From the NCBI RefSeq assembly GCF_000426065.1, contig NZ_AUEQ01000006.1, positions 1 to 64,000 of the forward strand: a DNA stretch of 64,000 nt. Reading direction: 5' to 3'. The DNA comes from Mycobacterium sp. URHD0025. GTDB lineage: Bacteria > Actinomycetota > Actinomycetes > Mycobacteriales > Mycobacteriaceae. Positions 53,270-63,491 of this stretch are shown one piece after another (positions within the stretch are counted from its first letter, which is position 1; every line of letters begins with the position of its first letter). The position numbers and the translations under genes were made by a program. Under the pieces are notes generated by a model. That model searched no databases and was not told the DNA's origin. It was given only the letters and a program-made list of their open reading frames with translations.

Positions 53270-55582
53270 ATGAGACGGGCGAGAGCGGCTGCGGCAGTGG
53301 CCACGGCGGCAGTGCTGATCGTGGCGGGCTGCTCCACCGAGGACAAGAAGCCAGGGGAGACCCCGAAGGCGACCTCGCCGATCGACTGGAACCTGCCCGA
53401 CGCGAACCGGTACCACCGCACCGCGACGTACCCGGTGTACCTCAACAGACCTGCCGAAGATCCGGTCGACAGAGAGACCGTCGCCGAGATCTCCACCGTC
53501 ACCCCCGACGGCAACACGCTCATCTACACCGACGCCGCCGCCAAGCGCATCGGATTTGTCGACATCAAAGACCCCGCCAAACCGGTTGGCGCAGGCTCGC
53601 TTTCCCTCGCCGAACTGGGCCACAAAGACGACCAGCCCACGTCGGTGGCCGCGGTGAAAGACCACGTCCTCGTCGTCGTCGACACCACCGGCGGTGACTT
53701 CGCCCATCCGTCCGGCCGAGTCGACATCGTCCGAACCGGCGATCGCACCCGCGTGCACAGCATCGATCTGGGCGGCCAGCCGGATTCGATCGCCATCAGC
53801 CCCGACGGCACCTTCGCGGCGATCGCCATGGAGAACCAGCGCAACGAGGAATTCACCCCGCCCGGCAAGGAGGAAGGTGACCTGCCCCAGCCGCCGACCG
53901 GATTCGTGCAACTGATCGATCTCAAGGGGGCACCCAACACCTGGACACCGCGCAAGGTCGGCTTCGACGTGGAAGCGGCGCGCAAAGCCGGCCTCGACAC
54001 CCCCGAGGACCTCGAACCGGAGTACGTCAGCATCAACTCTCGCGGCCAGGTGGCGGTGACCCTGCAGGAGAACAACGGCATCGCCATCGTCGACGGCCGC
54101 ACCGGCACGGTGCGGAAGATCTTCAGTGCTGGAAGCGAATCCGTCGAAGGCATCGACACCAACAAGGACGACGCGATCAACCAGACCGGCTCGATCCCGG
54201 ACACCCCGCGCGAACCGGACGCCATCGGCTGGATCAGTGACGATCACGTCGCCACCGCCAACGAAGGCGACTGGAAGGGCGGCACCCGCGGCTGGACGAT
54301 CTTCGACGCCGGCACGGGTGAGGTCACGTGGGACGCCGGCAACTCCCTCGAACAGCTCGCGGTGCGCACCGGCCTGCACATCGAGAGCCGCGCGGAATCC
54401 AAGGGGCCGGAGCCGGAAGGACTGGCCATCACCACGATTGGCGGCAAGCCCACCGCACTGATCGCCTCGGAACGCAGCAACTTGGTCGCGGTCTACGACG
54501 TCAGCGACCCCAAGGCGCCACAGTTCCGGCAGATCCTGCCGACCACCCCCGGACCAGAAGGCGTCCTGCCCATCCCGTCGCGCAATCTGCTGGCCATCTC
54601 CTCGGAGGCCGACGATGCCGAAGCCCGCGTGCGGGCCTCGGTCAACCTCTACGGCTACGGCGAATCCTTCGCAGCCGCAGCCACACCGACCTTTCCGTCC
54701 ATCGTCTCGGCCGACATCGACGGTGCACCGATCGGATGGGGCGCGCTCGGCGCGCTGTCGGCGGACCCGCGCGACGACAACCGGCTCTACACCGCCACCG
54801 ACATCGCCTACGGTCCGGCCCGCATCCTCGGCGTGGATGTGGCGCAGAAGCCGGCCCTGATCGACACCGAGCTGTCGATCACCGAAGACGGCAAGCCCGT
54901 CACCCTCGACACCGAGGGCATTTCCGCCCGCCCCGACGGCGGTTTCGTCCTGGCCGTGGAAGGCGAGGACGGTCCCGGCAACGAGCTGGTCTACGTCGAC
55001 GGAACCGGCAAGATCGAAAAGCGCGTGCCGCTACCCAAAGACGTTGCGGCGCAGCTCGGCAGTCAGGGTTTCGAAGGCGTTGCCGTCGACGGCAATTCGG
55101 TGTGGGTGGCCCTGCAGCGCGAACTCAAGTCCGACCCGAAGGGCGTGGTCCGCATCGGACGCTACACCCCTGAGGGCGACACGTGGGAATGGTTCGGCTA
55201 CCAGCTGGACCCCACCAGCGCCAAGGATGACTGGATCGGCATCTCCGAAATCGCGGTCCACAACGGTGAATTGCTGATCCTCGAGCGCGACAAGCTCAAC
55301 GGGCCGGACGCGCGAGTGAAGGCGCTGTACCGGGTGGCGATTCCCGGGGGTGGAACCGCCGCGGCGGACAAGCCGCGCATCCTGCCGAAGACGTTGGCCC
55401 GCAACCTTGTGCCAGATCTGCAGGCCACCAACGGTTTCGTGCAGGAGAAGGTGGACGGCGTCGCGATCGCCGGCAACCAGAACCTGTATGTGGTCACCGA
55501 CAACGACGGGCTCGACGACGCCAACGGCGAAACGGTGTTCCTCGACCTGGGACCCGCGACCGAGGCGCTGACGGGTCAGTGA
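53270..55582 (+). CDS. Phytase-like esterase/beta-propeller lipoprotein
   Basis: 770 residues. The signal peptide has lipobox IVAGC (Cys about 22). The N-terminal two-thirds show beta-propeller repeats (VAVTLQENNGIAIVDGRTG, EPEGLAITTIGGKPTALIA). The C-terminal part has an esterase-like phytase domain (DTEGISARPDGGFVLAVEGE, SQGFEGVAVDGNSVWVALQ). Such proteins are predicted extracytoplasmic phosphoesterases that may release phosphate. Monocistronic. Confidence 0.85.
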   Translation: MRRARAAAAVATAAVLIVAGCSTEDKKPGETPKATSPIDWNLPDANRYHRTATYPVYLNRPAEDPVDRETVAEISTVTPDGNTLIYTDAAAKRIGFVDIKDPAKPVGAGSLSLAELGHKDDQPTSVAAVKDHVLVVVDTTGGDFAHPSGRVDIVRTGDRTRVHSIDLGGQPDSIAISPDGTFAAIAMENQRNEEFTPPGKEEGDLPQPPTGFVQLIDLKGAPNTWTPRKVGFDVEAARKAGLDTPEDLEPEYVSINSRGQVAVTLQENNGIAIVDGRTGTVRKIFSAGSESVEGIDTNKDDAINQTGSIPDTPREPDAIGWISDDHVATANEGDWKGGTRGWTIFDAGTGEVTWDAGNSLEQLAVRTGLHIESRAESKGPEPEGLAITTIGGKPTALIASERSNLVAVYDVSDPKAPQFRQILPTTPGPEGVLPIPSRNLLAISSEADDAEARVRASVNLYGYGESFAAAATPTFPSIVSADIDGAPIGWGALGALSADPRDDNRLYTATDIAYGPARILGVDVAQKPALIDTELSITEDGKPVTLDTEGISARPDGGFVLAVEGEDGPGNELVYVDGTGKIEKRVPLPKDVAAQLGSQGFEGVAVDGNSVWVALQRELKSDPKGVVRIGRYTPEGDTWEWFGYQLDPTSAKDDWIGISEIAVHNGELLILERDKLNGPDARVKALYRVAIPGGGTAAADKPRILPKTLARNLVPDLQATNGFVQEKVDGVAIAGNQNLYVVTDNDGLDDANGETVFLDLGPATEALTGQ

Positions 55583-55589
55583 CTCGGAC

Positions 55590-56747
55590 TCAGTAGATCT
55601 CGCGGTAGAGCTCCACGATCTCCTCGTGCGCCGGAATCCGTGGGTTGTTGTTCGGTGATCCGGATGCCAACGCTTGGGTCGCCATGGTCTCCAACCGCGC
55701 TTCCCATGCGGCCTGGTCGATGCCGTATGCCCGCGGCGTCGGCACCTCGACATCGGCGCAGAGTTGTTGGAGCTCGGCCACCAAGGCGTCTGCAGCCTGC
55801 CGGTCCTCGGTGGATGGGGCGACCACGCCCATCGCCCGGGCACAGTCGGCGTACCGTTCGACGGCCGAGTCGATCGAGAACTTGGTGACTGCGGGTAACA
55901 ACATGGCGTTGGACAGACCGTGTGCGACGTGGAAATGGCCGCCGATCGGCCGGCTCATGCCGTGCACCAGCGCGACGCTGGAGTTCGAAAATGCCATGCC
56001 CGCCTGCGTCGAGGCCAGCATCATGGCCTCACGCGCTTCGCGGTCGGCACCGTCGGCGTAGGCCCGTCGCAGGTGCCGCGAAATCGACGTCATCGCCGCC
56101 AACGCGAGGGCATCGGTGAACTGGCTGGCGCGTCGGCTGACATACGCCTCGATGGCGTGGGTCAGCGCATCTACCCCGGTATCGGCGGTCAGGCGGGCCG
56201 GCATGGACACGGTCAGTTCGAAGTCCACCACGATGGCGATCGGGAGAAACGACAGGCCCGGGCAGAGCATCTTCTCGTCGGTGTCACCGTCGGTGACGAC
56301 GGTGAATTGTGTTGCTTCCGATCCGCTTCCAGCGGTCGTCGGCACCGCGACGATCGGCAGCGCGGGACCGGAATAGCTGCTCGGTGCCTTGTACGACGTG
56401 ATGCTCTCGCCGGTCGCCGACAGCACGGCCAACGCCTTGGCTGTGTCCATCGGGCTGCCGCCGCCGAAACCGATCACGCCATCCGCATTGTGTGTGCGTG
56501 CCAGTTCTAAACCCGCGGTGAGCGAGTCCGACGTCGGGTCGGGCACCGTATCGGAGAACACGGCGACGTCGGCTCCCGCGGCTTGCATCGTCTTGACGAG
56601 CCGTTCCGCTTGACCGGTCTCTGTGAGGAACCTGTCGGTGACCAGCATCGGTCTGACGATGTTGAGCTGGGTGATGACCGATCCGAGGTCTTCGACCGAT
56701 CCGGCGCCGATGTTGGCGAAACGGGGGAGCGCGATGTTGACAGTCAT
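55590..56747 (-). CDS. Iron-containing alcohol dehydrogenase
   Basis: 385 residues. The NAD-binding GVIGFGGGSPMDTAKA is present. The metal site includes Asp in TDTGVDALTHAIEAYVS and His in HGMSRPIGGHFHVAHGLSNAM. It oxidises or reduces an alcohol or aldehyde. It lies beside the LysR/amidase/NCS1 cluster, divergent from LysR. Confidence 0.92.
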   Translation of the reverse strand: MTVNIALPRFANIGAGSVEDLGSVITQLNIVRPMLVTDRFLTETGQAERLVKTMQAAGADVAVFSDTVPDPTSDSLTAGLELARTHNADGVIGFGGGSPMDTAKALAVLSATGESITSYKAPSSYSGPALPIVAVPTTAGSGSEATQFTVVTDGDTDEKMLCPGLSFLPIAIVVDFELTVSMPARLTADTGVDALTHAIEAYVSRRASQFTDALALAAMTSISRHLRRAYADGADREAREAMMLASTQAGMAFSNSSVALVHGMSRPIGGHFHVAHGLSNAMLLPAVTKFSIDSAVERYADCARAMGVVAPSTEDRQAADALVAELQQLCADVEVPTPRAYGIDQAAWEARLETMATQALASGSPNNNPRIPAHEEIVELYREIY

Positions 56748-56894
56748 GGATCCGTCCTCACTGTGTTTTCGGGGAAGCTGTGGTTGAGATCGCCTGAATG
56801 TGAGGCGATCTCGCTGCGAGTAGCTGAGTGGCTCACGTCATGAACCATGCTCACCGCTCATTCGTGCACCAGTCAACGACCAATGGCGCACATG

Positions 56895-56914
56895 CACGTG
56901 CACATTTGCACGTG
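56895..56914. promoter_or_regulatory. Palindrome CACGTGCA-CATT-TGCACGTG upstream of LysR gene
   Basis: Perfect 8-bp arms (56895-56902 and 56907-56914) with a 4-bp spacer, 13 bp before ATG 56928. This is a plausible autoregulatory site for the LysR protein. The GTGCA half-sites recur upstream of the NCS1 permease gene (60911-60935). Confidence 0.65.
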
Positions 56915-56927
56915 TAGGTTGTTGGCC

Positions 56928-57824
56928 ATGTTCAGCGCCGACAACCTGCGCTTCTTCCTGGAAGTGGCGCGCACGGGCCGGCTCAACGAGGCCGCGCGCA
57001 ATTTGGCCGTGGACCACACCACTGTTGGCCGGCGCATCACCGCGCTGGAAAAGACGTTCGGGGAAAGGCTTTTCGACCGCTCCCCAGGCGGGTGGCATCT
57101 GACCGAGGCCGGTGCGGATCTGCTGCCGCGCGCGGAGTCGGTCGAATCGGCCGTCATCGCCGCGTACGACGTGCGTACCTCCACGGCCGGCCCGCTCACC
57201 GGCACCGTCCGGATGGTGGCTCCCGACGGATTCGGCGCCTTCGTCGTGGCGCCGCGACTCGTCGAACTACGACGGGCGCATCCTCATCTGGATGTCGAAC
57301 TGGTCACCGCGACCGAACACGGCTCGCTGTCAGCGCGTCATTTCGACATCGCGGTCACGCTCGAGCAGCCGTCACCGCGCGCGGTCCATGTGCACCATCT
57401 GGCCGGATACGACCTGCGGCTCTACGCCGCACCGGAGTACCTGCGCACCGCGCCACCGATCACCGAGCTTGCCGATCTGACGGACCACACCCTGGTCTGG
57501 TACATCGACGCCCTGCTCGACGTGGCACCGTTGCGGATCCTGGAATCGCTGCCACACAAGCAGCGCGTCGCGATCCAGACCAACAACATCACCGGCCACT
57601 GGACCGCGGCGCGCAGCGGGCTTGGCATCGCGCCACTGCCGGAATACCTCGGCGAACCCGACGATGCGCTGGAAGTCGTTCTGCCGGAGAAGTTCTCGGC
57701 GCGACGCAACTACTGGATGGTCATCCCGCGGGAAATGCAGCAGCTCGGGCGGGTACGGGCCGTCGCACAGTTTCTGCGTTCCACGGTGGCGGCCAGCCCC
57801 TACCTTTCCCAAGCCGACAGGTGA
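56928..57824 (+). CDS. LysR family transcriptional regulator
   Basis: 298 residues from ATG 56928. N-terminal HTH NLRFFLEVARTGRLNEAARN, then VDHTTVGRRITALEKTFG. The C-terminal effector domain covers about 90-290. It is flanked by an alcohol dehydrogenase gene and an amidase/NCS1 pair on the other strand, its likely targets. Confidence 0.92.
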   Translation: MFSADNLRFFLEVARTGRLNEAARNLAVDHTTVGRRITALEKTFGERLFDRSPGGWHLTEAGADLLPRAESVESAVIAAYDVRTSTAGPLTGTVRMVAPDGFGAFVVAPRLVELRRAHPHLDVELVTATEHGSLSARHFDIAVTLEQPSPRAVHVHHLAGYDLRLYAAPEYLRTAPPITELADLTDHTLVWYIDALLDVAPLRILESLPHKQRVAIQTNNITGHWTAARSGLGIAPLPEYLGEPDDALEVVLPEKFSARRNYWMVIPREMQQLGRVRAVAQFLRSTVAASPYLSQADR

Positions 57825-57828
57825 CACG

Positions 57829-59247
57829 TCACACCGCGGGATGCTCCTTGTTCCACGGCGTCGCTTCCTGGAAGGCGCCGACGATGTCGACAAGCCGGCG
57901 CTCCTCGAATGCGCTGCCGACCATCTGCAGGCCGACGGGGAAGGGATGTCCGGCTTCTGTGGTGGTGAAACCGCCAGGGAAGGTGATGGTCGGCAGTTGT
58001 GACAGGGTGAACGGCACCGTGAATCGGTGCACCCCCGCGGTGGTCTCCTCGTCCATTCGGATCATCTTCTCGACCGGTGGCGCGATGAAGGACATCGCCG
58101 GGATCAGCACCGAGTCCACCTGGGCCAGCGCCGCCTCCATCTGACCCTTGAACTTCAGCCGCCGCTGCAACAGTTCGTCATATTCGATGCCGGACATGGC
58201 AATTCCGCGATCGATCAGTTCACTGAGGGCCGGCCCGTAGCTGTCCTTGTGTTCCGGGTACAGCCCACGATGCGCACGGGCGGTCTGCACGGCGCACACG
58301 CCGAACCAGTCGGTGATGGCCTCGGTCGGATCGGGCAGGGTGATCGGAACGAGCTCGGCACCCAGATCACGCAGCGCCTGCTCGGCTTCGCGGTGGGCCT
58401 TCTCGACGTCGATGCTGACCTCGCGGTAGCTCCATTCCGGGTCGATGCCGATCCGGACCCCGCTCAGCGACGCCGGTGGCTGGGTATCGAATTGGGGCAC
58501 CGGCCGCAGCGCCGCGGTCGGATCCCGAGGGTCCGCGCCGGCGATGGCGCCCAGCAGCAGCCCGGCATCGCGGGCCGAACGGCAGATCGGTCCTACGTGA
58601 TCGAGGGTGGCCGCGAGTTCGACGACTCCGGCCCGGCTCACCCGGCCCCACGTCGGTTTGAGTCCGGTCGCTCCGTTGGAGGCCGACGGCATCCGGATCG
58701 ACCCACCGGTATCGGATCCGAGAGCGCCGAAACACAATCCGGCAACCGGAGCCACGCCGCTGCCACTCGAGGACACGCCGACCCAGCGATTCGGATCCCA
58801 GGGGTTCAGCGGCGCCTTGAACGGGGGCGTGTGCTCGGTGTAGACGCCCTCGGTGGTGTGCACCTTGCCGACGATGACGGCGCCGGCCTGCTCCAGCCGT
58901 TCGACGACCGTCGCGGAGATCTCGGCTACCTGCCCGGCCCGGATGGACATCCCGGCCTCGGTGCGCCATCCGGCCTTGTCATAAATATCCTTGATGGCCA
59001 ACGGAATCCCGTCCAGCGGGCCCCGCGTCGTGCCTGCCTTACGTCGCTCGTCGGATTGGTCGGCCTGCGCGAGGGCCTCATCCGCCGCGACGAAGGCGTA
59101 GGACCCAAGACGCTGATCTACCGTGGCGATGCGGTCGAGCGTCAGCTGGGTCAATTGCCTCGCGGTGACGTCGCCGGCGGCCAGCATGTCGACCAGCTCG
59201 CAGATCTCCCGGTAGTGCAGTCCGGCTTCCGAACCGTTGTCAGTCAT
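57829..59247 (-). CDS. Amidase signature family enzyme
   Basis: 472 residues. The Ser-cisSer-Lys triad is present: Lys in IPLAIKDIYDKAG, Ser in GVSSSGSGVA and Ser in LGSDTGGSIRMPS. It hydrolyses amides such as those from ureides, nucleobases or nitrile breakdown. It is 32 bp downstream of the NCS1 permease gene, same strand, so uptake and hydrolysis are coupled. Confidence 0.92.
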   Translation of the reverse strand: MTDNGSEAGLHYREICELVDMLAAGDVTARQLTQLTLDRIATVDQRLGSYAFVAADEALAQADQSDERRKAGTTRGPLDGIPLAIKDIYDKAGWRTEAGMSIRAGQVAEISATVVERLEQAGAVIVGKVHTTEGVYTEHTPPFKAPLNPWDPNRWVGVSSSGSGVAPVAGLCFGALGSDTGGSIRMPSASNGATGLKPTWGRVSRAGVVELAATLDHVGPICRSARDAGLLLGAIAGADPRDPTAALRPVPQFDTQPPASLSGVRIGIDPEWSYREVSIDVEKAHREAEQALRDLGAELVPITLPDPTEAITDWFGVCAVQTARAHRGLYPEHKDSYGPALSELIDRGIAMSGIEYDELLQRRLKFKGQMEAALAQVDSVLIPAMSFIAPPVEKMIRMDEETTAGVHRFTVPFTLSQLPTITFPGGFTTTEAGHPFPVGLQMVGSAFEERRLVDIVGAFQEATPWNKEHPAV

Positions 59248-59279
59248 TCGTCAATCTCCCTGTACTTCACTCTGTTTCG

Positions 59280-60734
59280 TCACTCGGCCGCCATCGCGCA
59301 CTCATCGTCCGGCAGCTCATCATCGACGCCCGACGTGGCTGCACCATACTGCGAGCCCCGGGTAATGATGGTGAGCGGGATGTACACGATCGGTCCCAGC
59401 AGCATGGCCGCGAACGAGGCGAAGTGCAACGGGTAGACGCCGAACACGCCGAGAGCGCCCAGGCTGAGACCAGCGGCCAGCGCCACCATGCCGCACAGGT
59501 TCCAGTCCTTGACCCGGCCCTCGCGGAACTCGATCTGGCTGCTCGGAGCGAGTTTGAGCAGCTTGCGGCAGACGAAGTAGTCGCTGAGCAGGATGAAGAT
59601 CCAGGTATTGGTCATGATGCCGGTCACCGCCAGGAACTTGTCGGTGTACTGCAGCACGTTGATCGGGTAGAGCACCACGCCGAGCGCAACCAGTAGCACC
59701 ATCCACCATTGCCGGCCGATGCGTTTGGGGGACAGCACATCCCAGGCGTTGGACAGGGCAAGGGAGCCGGAGTACAGGTTCATCACGTTGATTCGCACTT
59801 GGGTCAAGATCGCGAATATCACGCCGAGCACGCCCATCACCACTGCGAAGATCAGTCCGGGATCGGTGGCGGCGAGTTCCTGTTCAGCCCTGCTGCCGTC
59901 GAAATGGGAGATCATCGTGAAGCCGAGGAACGCTCCCAACATCATGACGACGGCGATCATCAGCAACTCCACGAGCATCACCCCCGCGGTACCGGCGTAG
60001 GAGACAGAGCGCTTGACGAACCTGCCGTAGTCGGTGGCGATCAGGGCCTGGAACACCACCTGTCCGTTGGCCAGGCTGAGTGCCTGCCACATGGCCGTGG
60101 CCGATACGCCGTCCTGAACCACCCATTCCCCGGGCCCGACGAGCACGTACCCGTTGGCCAGCATCACCATGCCGATCACGAACAGGATCAGGAAGATCGG
60201 CATCCCGAAGCGCTGCAGGATGTTCATCGAATGCATGCCGCGCCAGGAGTAGTACAGCGCGATGAGCGCGACGATGCCGAACACCACGCTGGCGGCCGCC
60301 GAATTGATTGGTATTCCGGCGATTTCGCTCAGGCCATGTGAAACGATGCTGCCCTCGAAGATGAAGTAGAACACGTAGTTCACCGCGTAGACGAACGAGG
60401 CGATCGCGGAACCGCGGGCACCGAAACCGAGTCCGCGGGACAGCAGCGGCAGCGAGAGGCCTTCCTGGCTGGCGATTCTCATCACCAACGCGCCCACGAC
60501 AGTGGCGCCGACGATCATGTAGGCGATCGGAATGAGCAGCATCGGCCAGCCCACCAGAAAGCCCATCTGACCGCCCAGGGCGAACCAGAACATCGCGGTG
60601 ACGTTCCCGGTGAGGACGAGCAGTATGGCCGGCCGGCGCCAGCGTTGGCTGTCCGGGACACGCGTCGTCGCGTAGCTCTCGATCTGATCGTCGAGGCTGG
60701 TGGCCGGCCCCTGAAAATAGCTGCTGAAGCTCAA
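59280..60734 (-). CDS. NCS1 family nucleobase/allantoin-type permease
   Basis: 484 residues from TTG 60734, chosen because AGGAAGGA sits 7 bp upstream; further upstream the frame is open but without protein character. Twelve membrane segments begin at about residue 33 (AILLVLTGNVTAMFWFALGG). Features such as LPLLSRGLGFGARGSAI are typical of NCS1. It imports a nucleobase, hydantoin, allantoin or similar nitrogen compound, matching the amidase. Confidence 0.88.
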   Translation of the reverse strand: MSFSSYFQGPATSLDDQIESYATTRVPDSQRWRRPAILLVLTGNVTAMFWFALGGQMGFLVGWPMLLIPIAYMIVGATVVGALVMRIASQEGLSLPLLSRGLGFGARGSAIASFVYAVNYVFYFIFEGSIVSHGLSEIAGIPINSAAASVVFGIVALIALYYSWRGMHSMNILQRFGMPIFLILFVIGMVMLANGYVLVGPGEWVVQDGVSATAMWQALSLANGQVVFQALIATDYGRFVKRSVSYAGTAGVMLVELLMIAVVMMLGAFLGFTMISHFDGSRAEQELAATDPGLIFAVVMGVLGVIFAILTQVRINVMNLYSGSLALSNAWDVLSPKRIGRQWWMVLLVALGVVLYPINVLQYTDKFLAVTGIMTNTWIFILLSDYFVCRKLLKLAPSSQIEFREGRVKDWNLCGMVALAAGLSLGALGVFGVYPLHFASFAAMLLGPIVYIPLTIITRGSQYGAATSGVDDELPDDECAMAAE

Positions 60735-61058
60735 CGCATGATCCTTCCTCGCACCATCTCGCGACTGATGACCGAACGCGCATCCGACGCGCCGTCCGAG
60801 TTCGACCGCAGCGGATGTCAGACCATGTCTTTTCTGGTGAAGGCGTAGGGCCTCGCTGCGATGTGAACTACATCTCAACCTGCGTATACGGCTTAGTCAA
60901 CGGACAGTGCTGCACATGGAAGTGCATAGATGCACATCGTTGATGCCGGCAGCGGATGACTGATGGGCAATCTCTTCTGTGACGCCCAATTCGTCCTATG
61001 CGACAACTGATTTCGAGGCGTGAGCGCTGGTTCAGCCCCTGAGCCCGGCCGGCGTGTC
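60735..61058. other. Divergent promoter region of NCS1 permease and cation exchanger
   Basis: 324 bp without a gene. It holds three GTGCA/TGCAC half-sites at 60911-60935 and must contain promoters for both flanking genes. Confidence 0.5.
60911..60935. promoter_or_regulatory. Candidate LysR-linked site (TGCAC-N6-GTGCAT-AG-ATGCAC)
   Basis: Overlapping inverted repeats: TGCAC (60911-60915) with GTGCA (60922-60926), and GTGCAT (60922-60927) with ATGCAC (60930-60935). The half-site matches the palindrome in front of the LysR gene, supporting shared control. Confidence 0.5.
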
Positions 61059-62147
61059 ATGATGGCCCACATGGCGGCAGCGCTCATCCGTTCCGACAAG
61101 CTGTTGATCTTCGGTGGCCTGGCCATCTGTGTGGTGGCGGGGCTGTCTCATTACGGCGGCTGGCCACACCTCGTCGGCTTCGTCGTCAGTGCGCTGGCAG
61201 TTACCGTATTGGCCTCGGTCGTCGGTTTGGCCGTCGAACAGCTCGGCGACCGGTTCGGCCCCGGGGCCACCGGCGTGTTGCAGTCCGCCCTCGGCAATCT
61301 GCCCGAACTGTTCATCTGCATCTTCGCGCTCAAGGCCGGCTTGGTCGACGTGGTGCGGGCCGCGCTGATCGGTTCCATCCTGGCCAACCTGCTGCTGGTG
61401 CTGGGCCTGGCGTTCCTGGTCGGCGGACTTCGGCATGGCCCGCAGAAACTGGGCTCCGCCCAGGTGCGGACCATCCTGGTCCTGATGGTCTTGTCGGTTA
61501 CCGCTATGGCGATTCCGTCGATCGCCCACGAGGTGCACGCCCCGGCCTCCGAACACGAAGTGTCCTTCTCGATGATCGTGTCGGTCGTCCTGCTGGTGTT
61601 GTTCGCGCTGTCGCTGCCGTATTCACTGAGCCGGGACAAGGACAAGACCAGTGAGGTTGTGCCGCAGCCACATAAAGAGGCACTGCGGTGGCCGGTCGGG
61701 CTGGCGATCGGCATGCTCGCCGTCGCCGGGGCAGGGGCCGCGTTCGTGTCGGACTGGTTCGTCGCCGCGCTGGAGCCGGCGATGGACTCGCTGGGCATCT
61801 CGCAGGCCTTCGCCGGTCTGGTGATTGTGGCCATCGCGGGCAATGCGGTCGAGAACGTCGTCGGTGTGCAACTGGCCGCCAAAAACCAGTCCGAGTACGC
61901 CTTCTCGATCATTCTGAACAGCCCCATCCAGATTGCCCTGGTGCTGGCGCCGGTGCTGGTGCTGGTCAGTCAGATCTTCGGCTTGGCGTCGCTGACCCTG
62001 GTGTTCGGTCCGATGCTGATCGTCGCCCTGTTGGTCGCCGTGGTGCTCGCGGCGATCATCGCCTTCGACGGGGAATCCACCTGGTTGGAGGGCGCGACGC
62101 TGATCGCGCTGTACTGCATCATCGCCGCGTCGTTCTGGTGGGGTTGA
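61059..62147 (+). CDS. CaCA family cation/proton exchanger (CAX-like)
   Basis: About 362 residues from ATG 61059 (GTG 61020 possible). Eleven or so membrane segments. The two alpha-repeat signatures are GVLQSALGNLPELFICIF and VIVAIAGNAVENVVGVQLA. It extrudes Ca2+ or a related cation in exchange for protons. Monocistronic. Confidence 0.9.
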   Translation: MMAHMAAALIRSDKLLIFGGLAICVVAGLSHYGGWPHLVGFVVSALAVTVLASVVGLAVEQLGDRFGPGATGVLQSALGNLPELFICIFALKAGLVDVVRAALIGSILANLLLVLGLAFLVGGLRHGPQKLGSAQVRTILVLMVLSVTAMAIPSIAHEVHAPASEHEVSFSMIVSVVLLVLFALSLPYSLSRDKDKTSEVVPQPHKEALRWPVGLAIGMLAVAGAGAAFVSDWFVAALEPAMDSLGISQAFAGLVIVAIAGNAVENVVGVQLAAKNQSEYAFSIILNSPIQIALVLAPVLVLVSQIFGLASLTLVFGPMLIVALLVAVVLAAIIAFDGESTWLEGATLIALYCIIAASFWWG

Positions 62148-62151
62148 ACGG

Positions 62152-62520
62152 CTAGACGGAAAACGCCAACGCGTAACCGATTGGGATCATCGCGACATAC
62201 CCGATGATTCCGACCGGAATACCGATCAGCGGCGTCCACGTGCGCCGTTCGGCCACCGCCGCACCCACCAATGCCGTTGCGGTGCCGGCCACCAGGCACA
62301 TCCACGGCATCCACACGAGCACGTTCTGACCTGTCGCGGACAGTTGGCACACCGTGTCGGCAGTGCCGTCGTGACAACCATCTGTGGCCATGGCCAGCGG
62401 CAACATCAGCACGATGGCCGCGGCGAAGCCCAAAATGCCCATCGCGCTCAGCAATACGATGAACCACACCCAGTGCTTGCCGTATCGGGCGCTGGTGGCG
62501 GGTGGTGCCGGGTCGGCCAT
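62152..62520 (-). CDS. Small membrane protein
   Basis: 122 residues from ATG 62520 with three hydrophobic segments (about 18-42, 65-85, 95-118) and two Cys in the loop between the first two (DGCHDGTADTVCQ). No family recognised. Convergent with the exchanger gene. Confidence 0.7.
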   Translation of the reverse strand: MADPAPPATSARYGKHWVWFIVLLSAMGILGFAAAIVLMLPLAMATDGCHDGTADTVCQLSATGQNVLVWMPWMCLVAGTATALVGAAVAERRTWTPLIGIPVGIIGYVAMIPIGYALAFSV

Positions 62521-62756
62521 CGACTCAGAGTACTGGCGGTGACACCGGACAACGTGCACAAATGTGGGCACATCGAACACGGCGGCCGTCAGGAGTTTCC
62601 GTCGTGGAGATGGCCTGGCTGGCCGTAGAGTTCCAGGGAGATTGCCACACTGCGACCGACTCCGCTATGGCCGGTCGTTCGGCGGCAACGGGGCGGTCGA
62701 TCCCCATAACGGATGCGCCCGTGGACCCATAGCCGGGGTGAGGGGACGAATTGATC

Positions 62757-63452
62757 ATGGAGATGACACACCGATCTGCGCGCCGTGCCGCCGCGTTGCT
62801 CGTTACTGTCGTGTCGCTGTCGGCGTGCAGCAGCGAGAAGCCCGTGTCGATCGAGGAGATCTTCAAAGACAAGGTGCCGACGGCGGGCACACCGACCGCT
62901 GCAGTGGGTGATGCCATCGGCGATCCGAACGCCTGCGCGCCGTTCGACGGGCCGCTGCTCGATATACCGGCACGAGGCACCGCGGAGCCGCAAATGCGGG
63001 TCCCTCAAGCAGCGGGATGGAACCGCAGCACCAAACTCGACAGCGAAATTATCCGGTTCGTCCTCGTCAACACCGATCTCGCGGCGAATCAGTTCGCACC
63101 CAATATCGTGGTCGCACTGGAGGATGCCCCCAAGGCCGACGTTCAGACCATTTTCACGCAACAACACGCCAATCTGGTGAAGTTGGCGGGGGCGATGGAC
63201 CTCGCTTCCGAGCCGGCGACGGTCTGCGGCCTGCCCGCCGAGACCATCACGTTCACCGCCGGTCCGACCGGCCCCGGCGCGCACACTCGTGCAGTGACCG
63301 TGCTGTCGGTGCCTACCATCGTCGACGGCCACCAGTACTTGGCCACAGCGGCCGTGCAGACAACCGACCCGGACAATCCGACTTATCAGCACGACGCCAA
63401 AGCTCTCCTGGATGGATTCCAGGTGCTGCCGCCTGAACGCGGCGCGCCGTGA
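62757..63452 (+). CDS. LpqN/LpqT-family lipoprotein
   Basis: 231 residues from ATG 62757 (TTG 62751 possible). Signal peptide with lipobox LSACS (Cys about 24). The mature domain (FDGPLLDIPARGTAEPQMRV, then RFVLVNTDLAANQFAPNIVV and GHQYLATAAVQTT) fits the mycobacterial LpqN/Mog1-like family. M. tuberculosis LpqN is linked to envelope mycolate export and host binding. Cell-envelope location is firm; the role is by analogy. Confidence 0.8.
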   Translation: MEMTHRSARRAAALLVTVVSLSACSSEKPVSIEEIFKDKVPTAGTPTAAVGDAIGDPNACAPFDGPLLDIPARGTAEPQMRVPQAAGWNRSTKLDSEIIRFVLVNTDLAANQFAPNIVVALEDAPKADVQTIFTQQHANLVKLAGAMDLASEPATVCGLPAETITFTAGPTGPGAHTRAVTVLSVPTIVDGHQYLATAAVQTTDPDNPTYQHDAKALLDGFQVLPPERGAP

Positions 63453-63491
63453 TGCGCCCACTCCGCTGAGTGGAAAGCCGTAACCAGTAGT

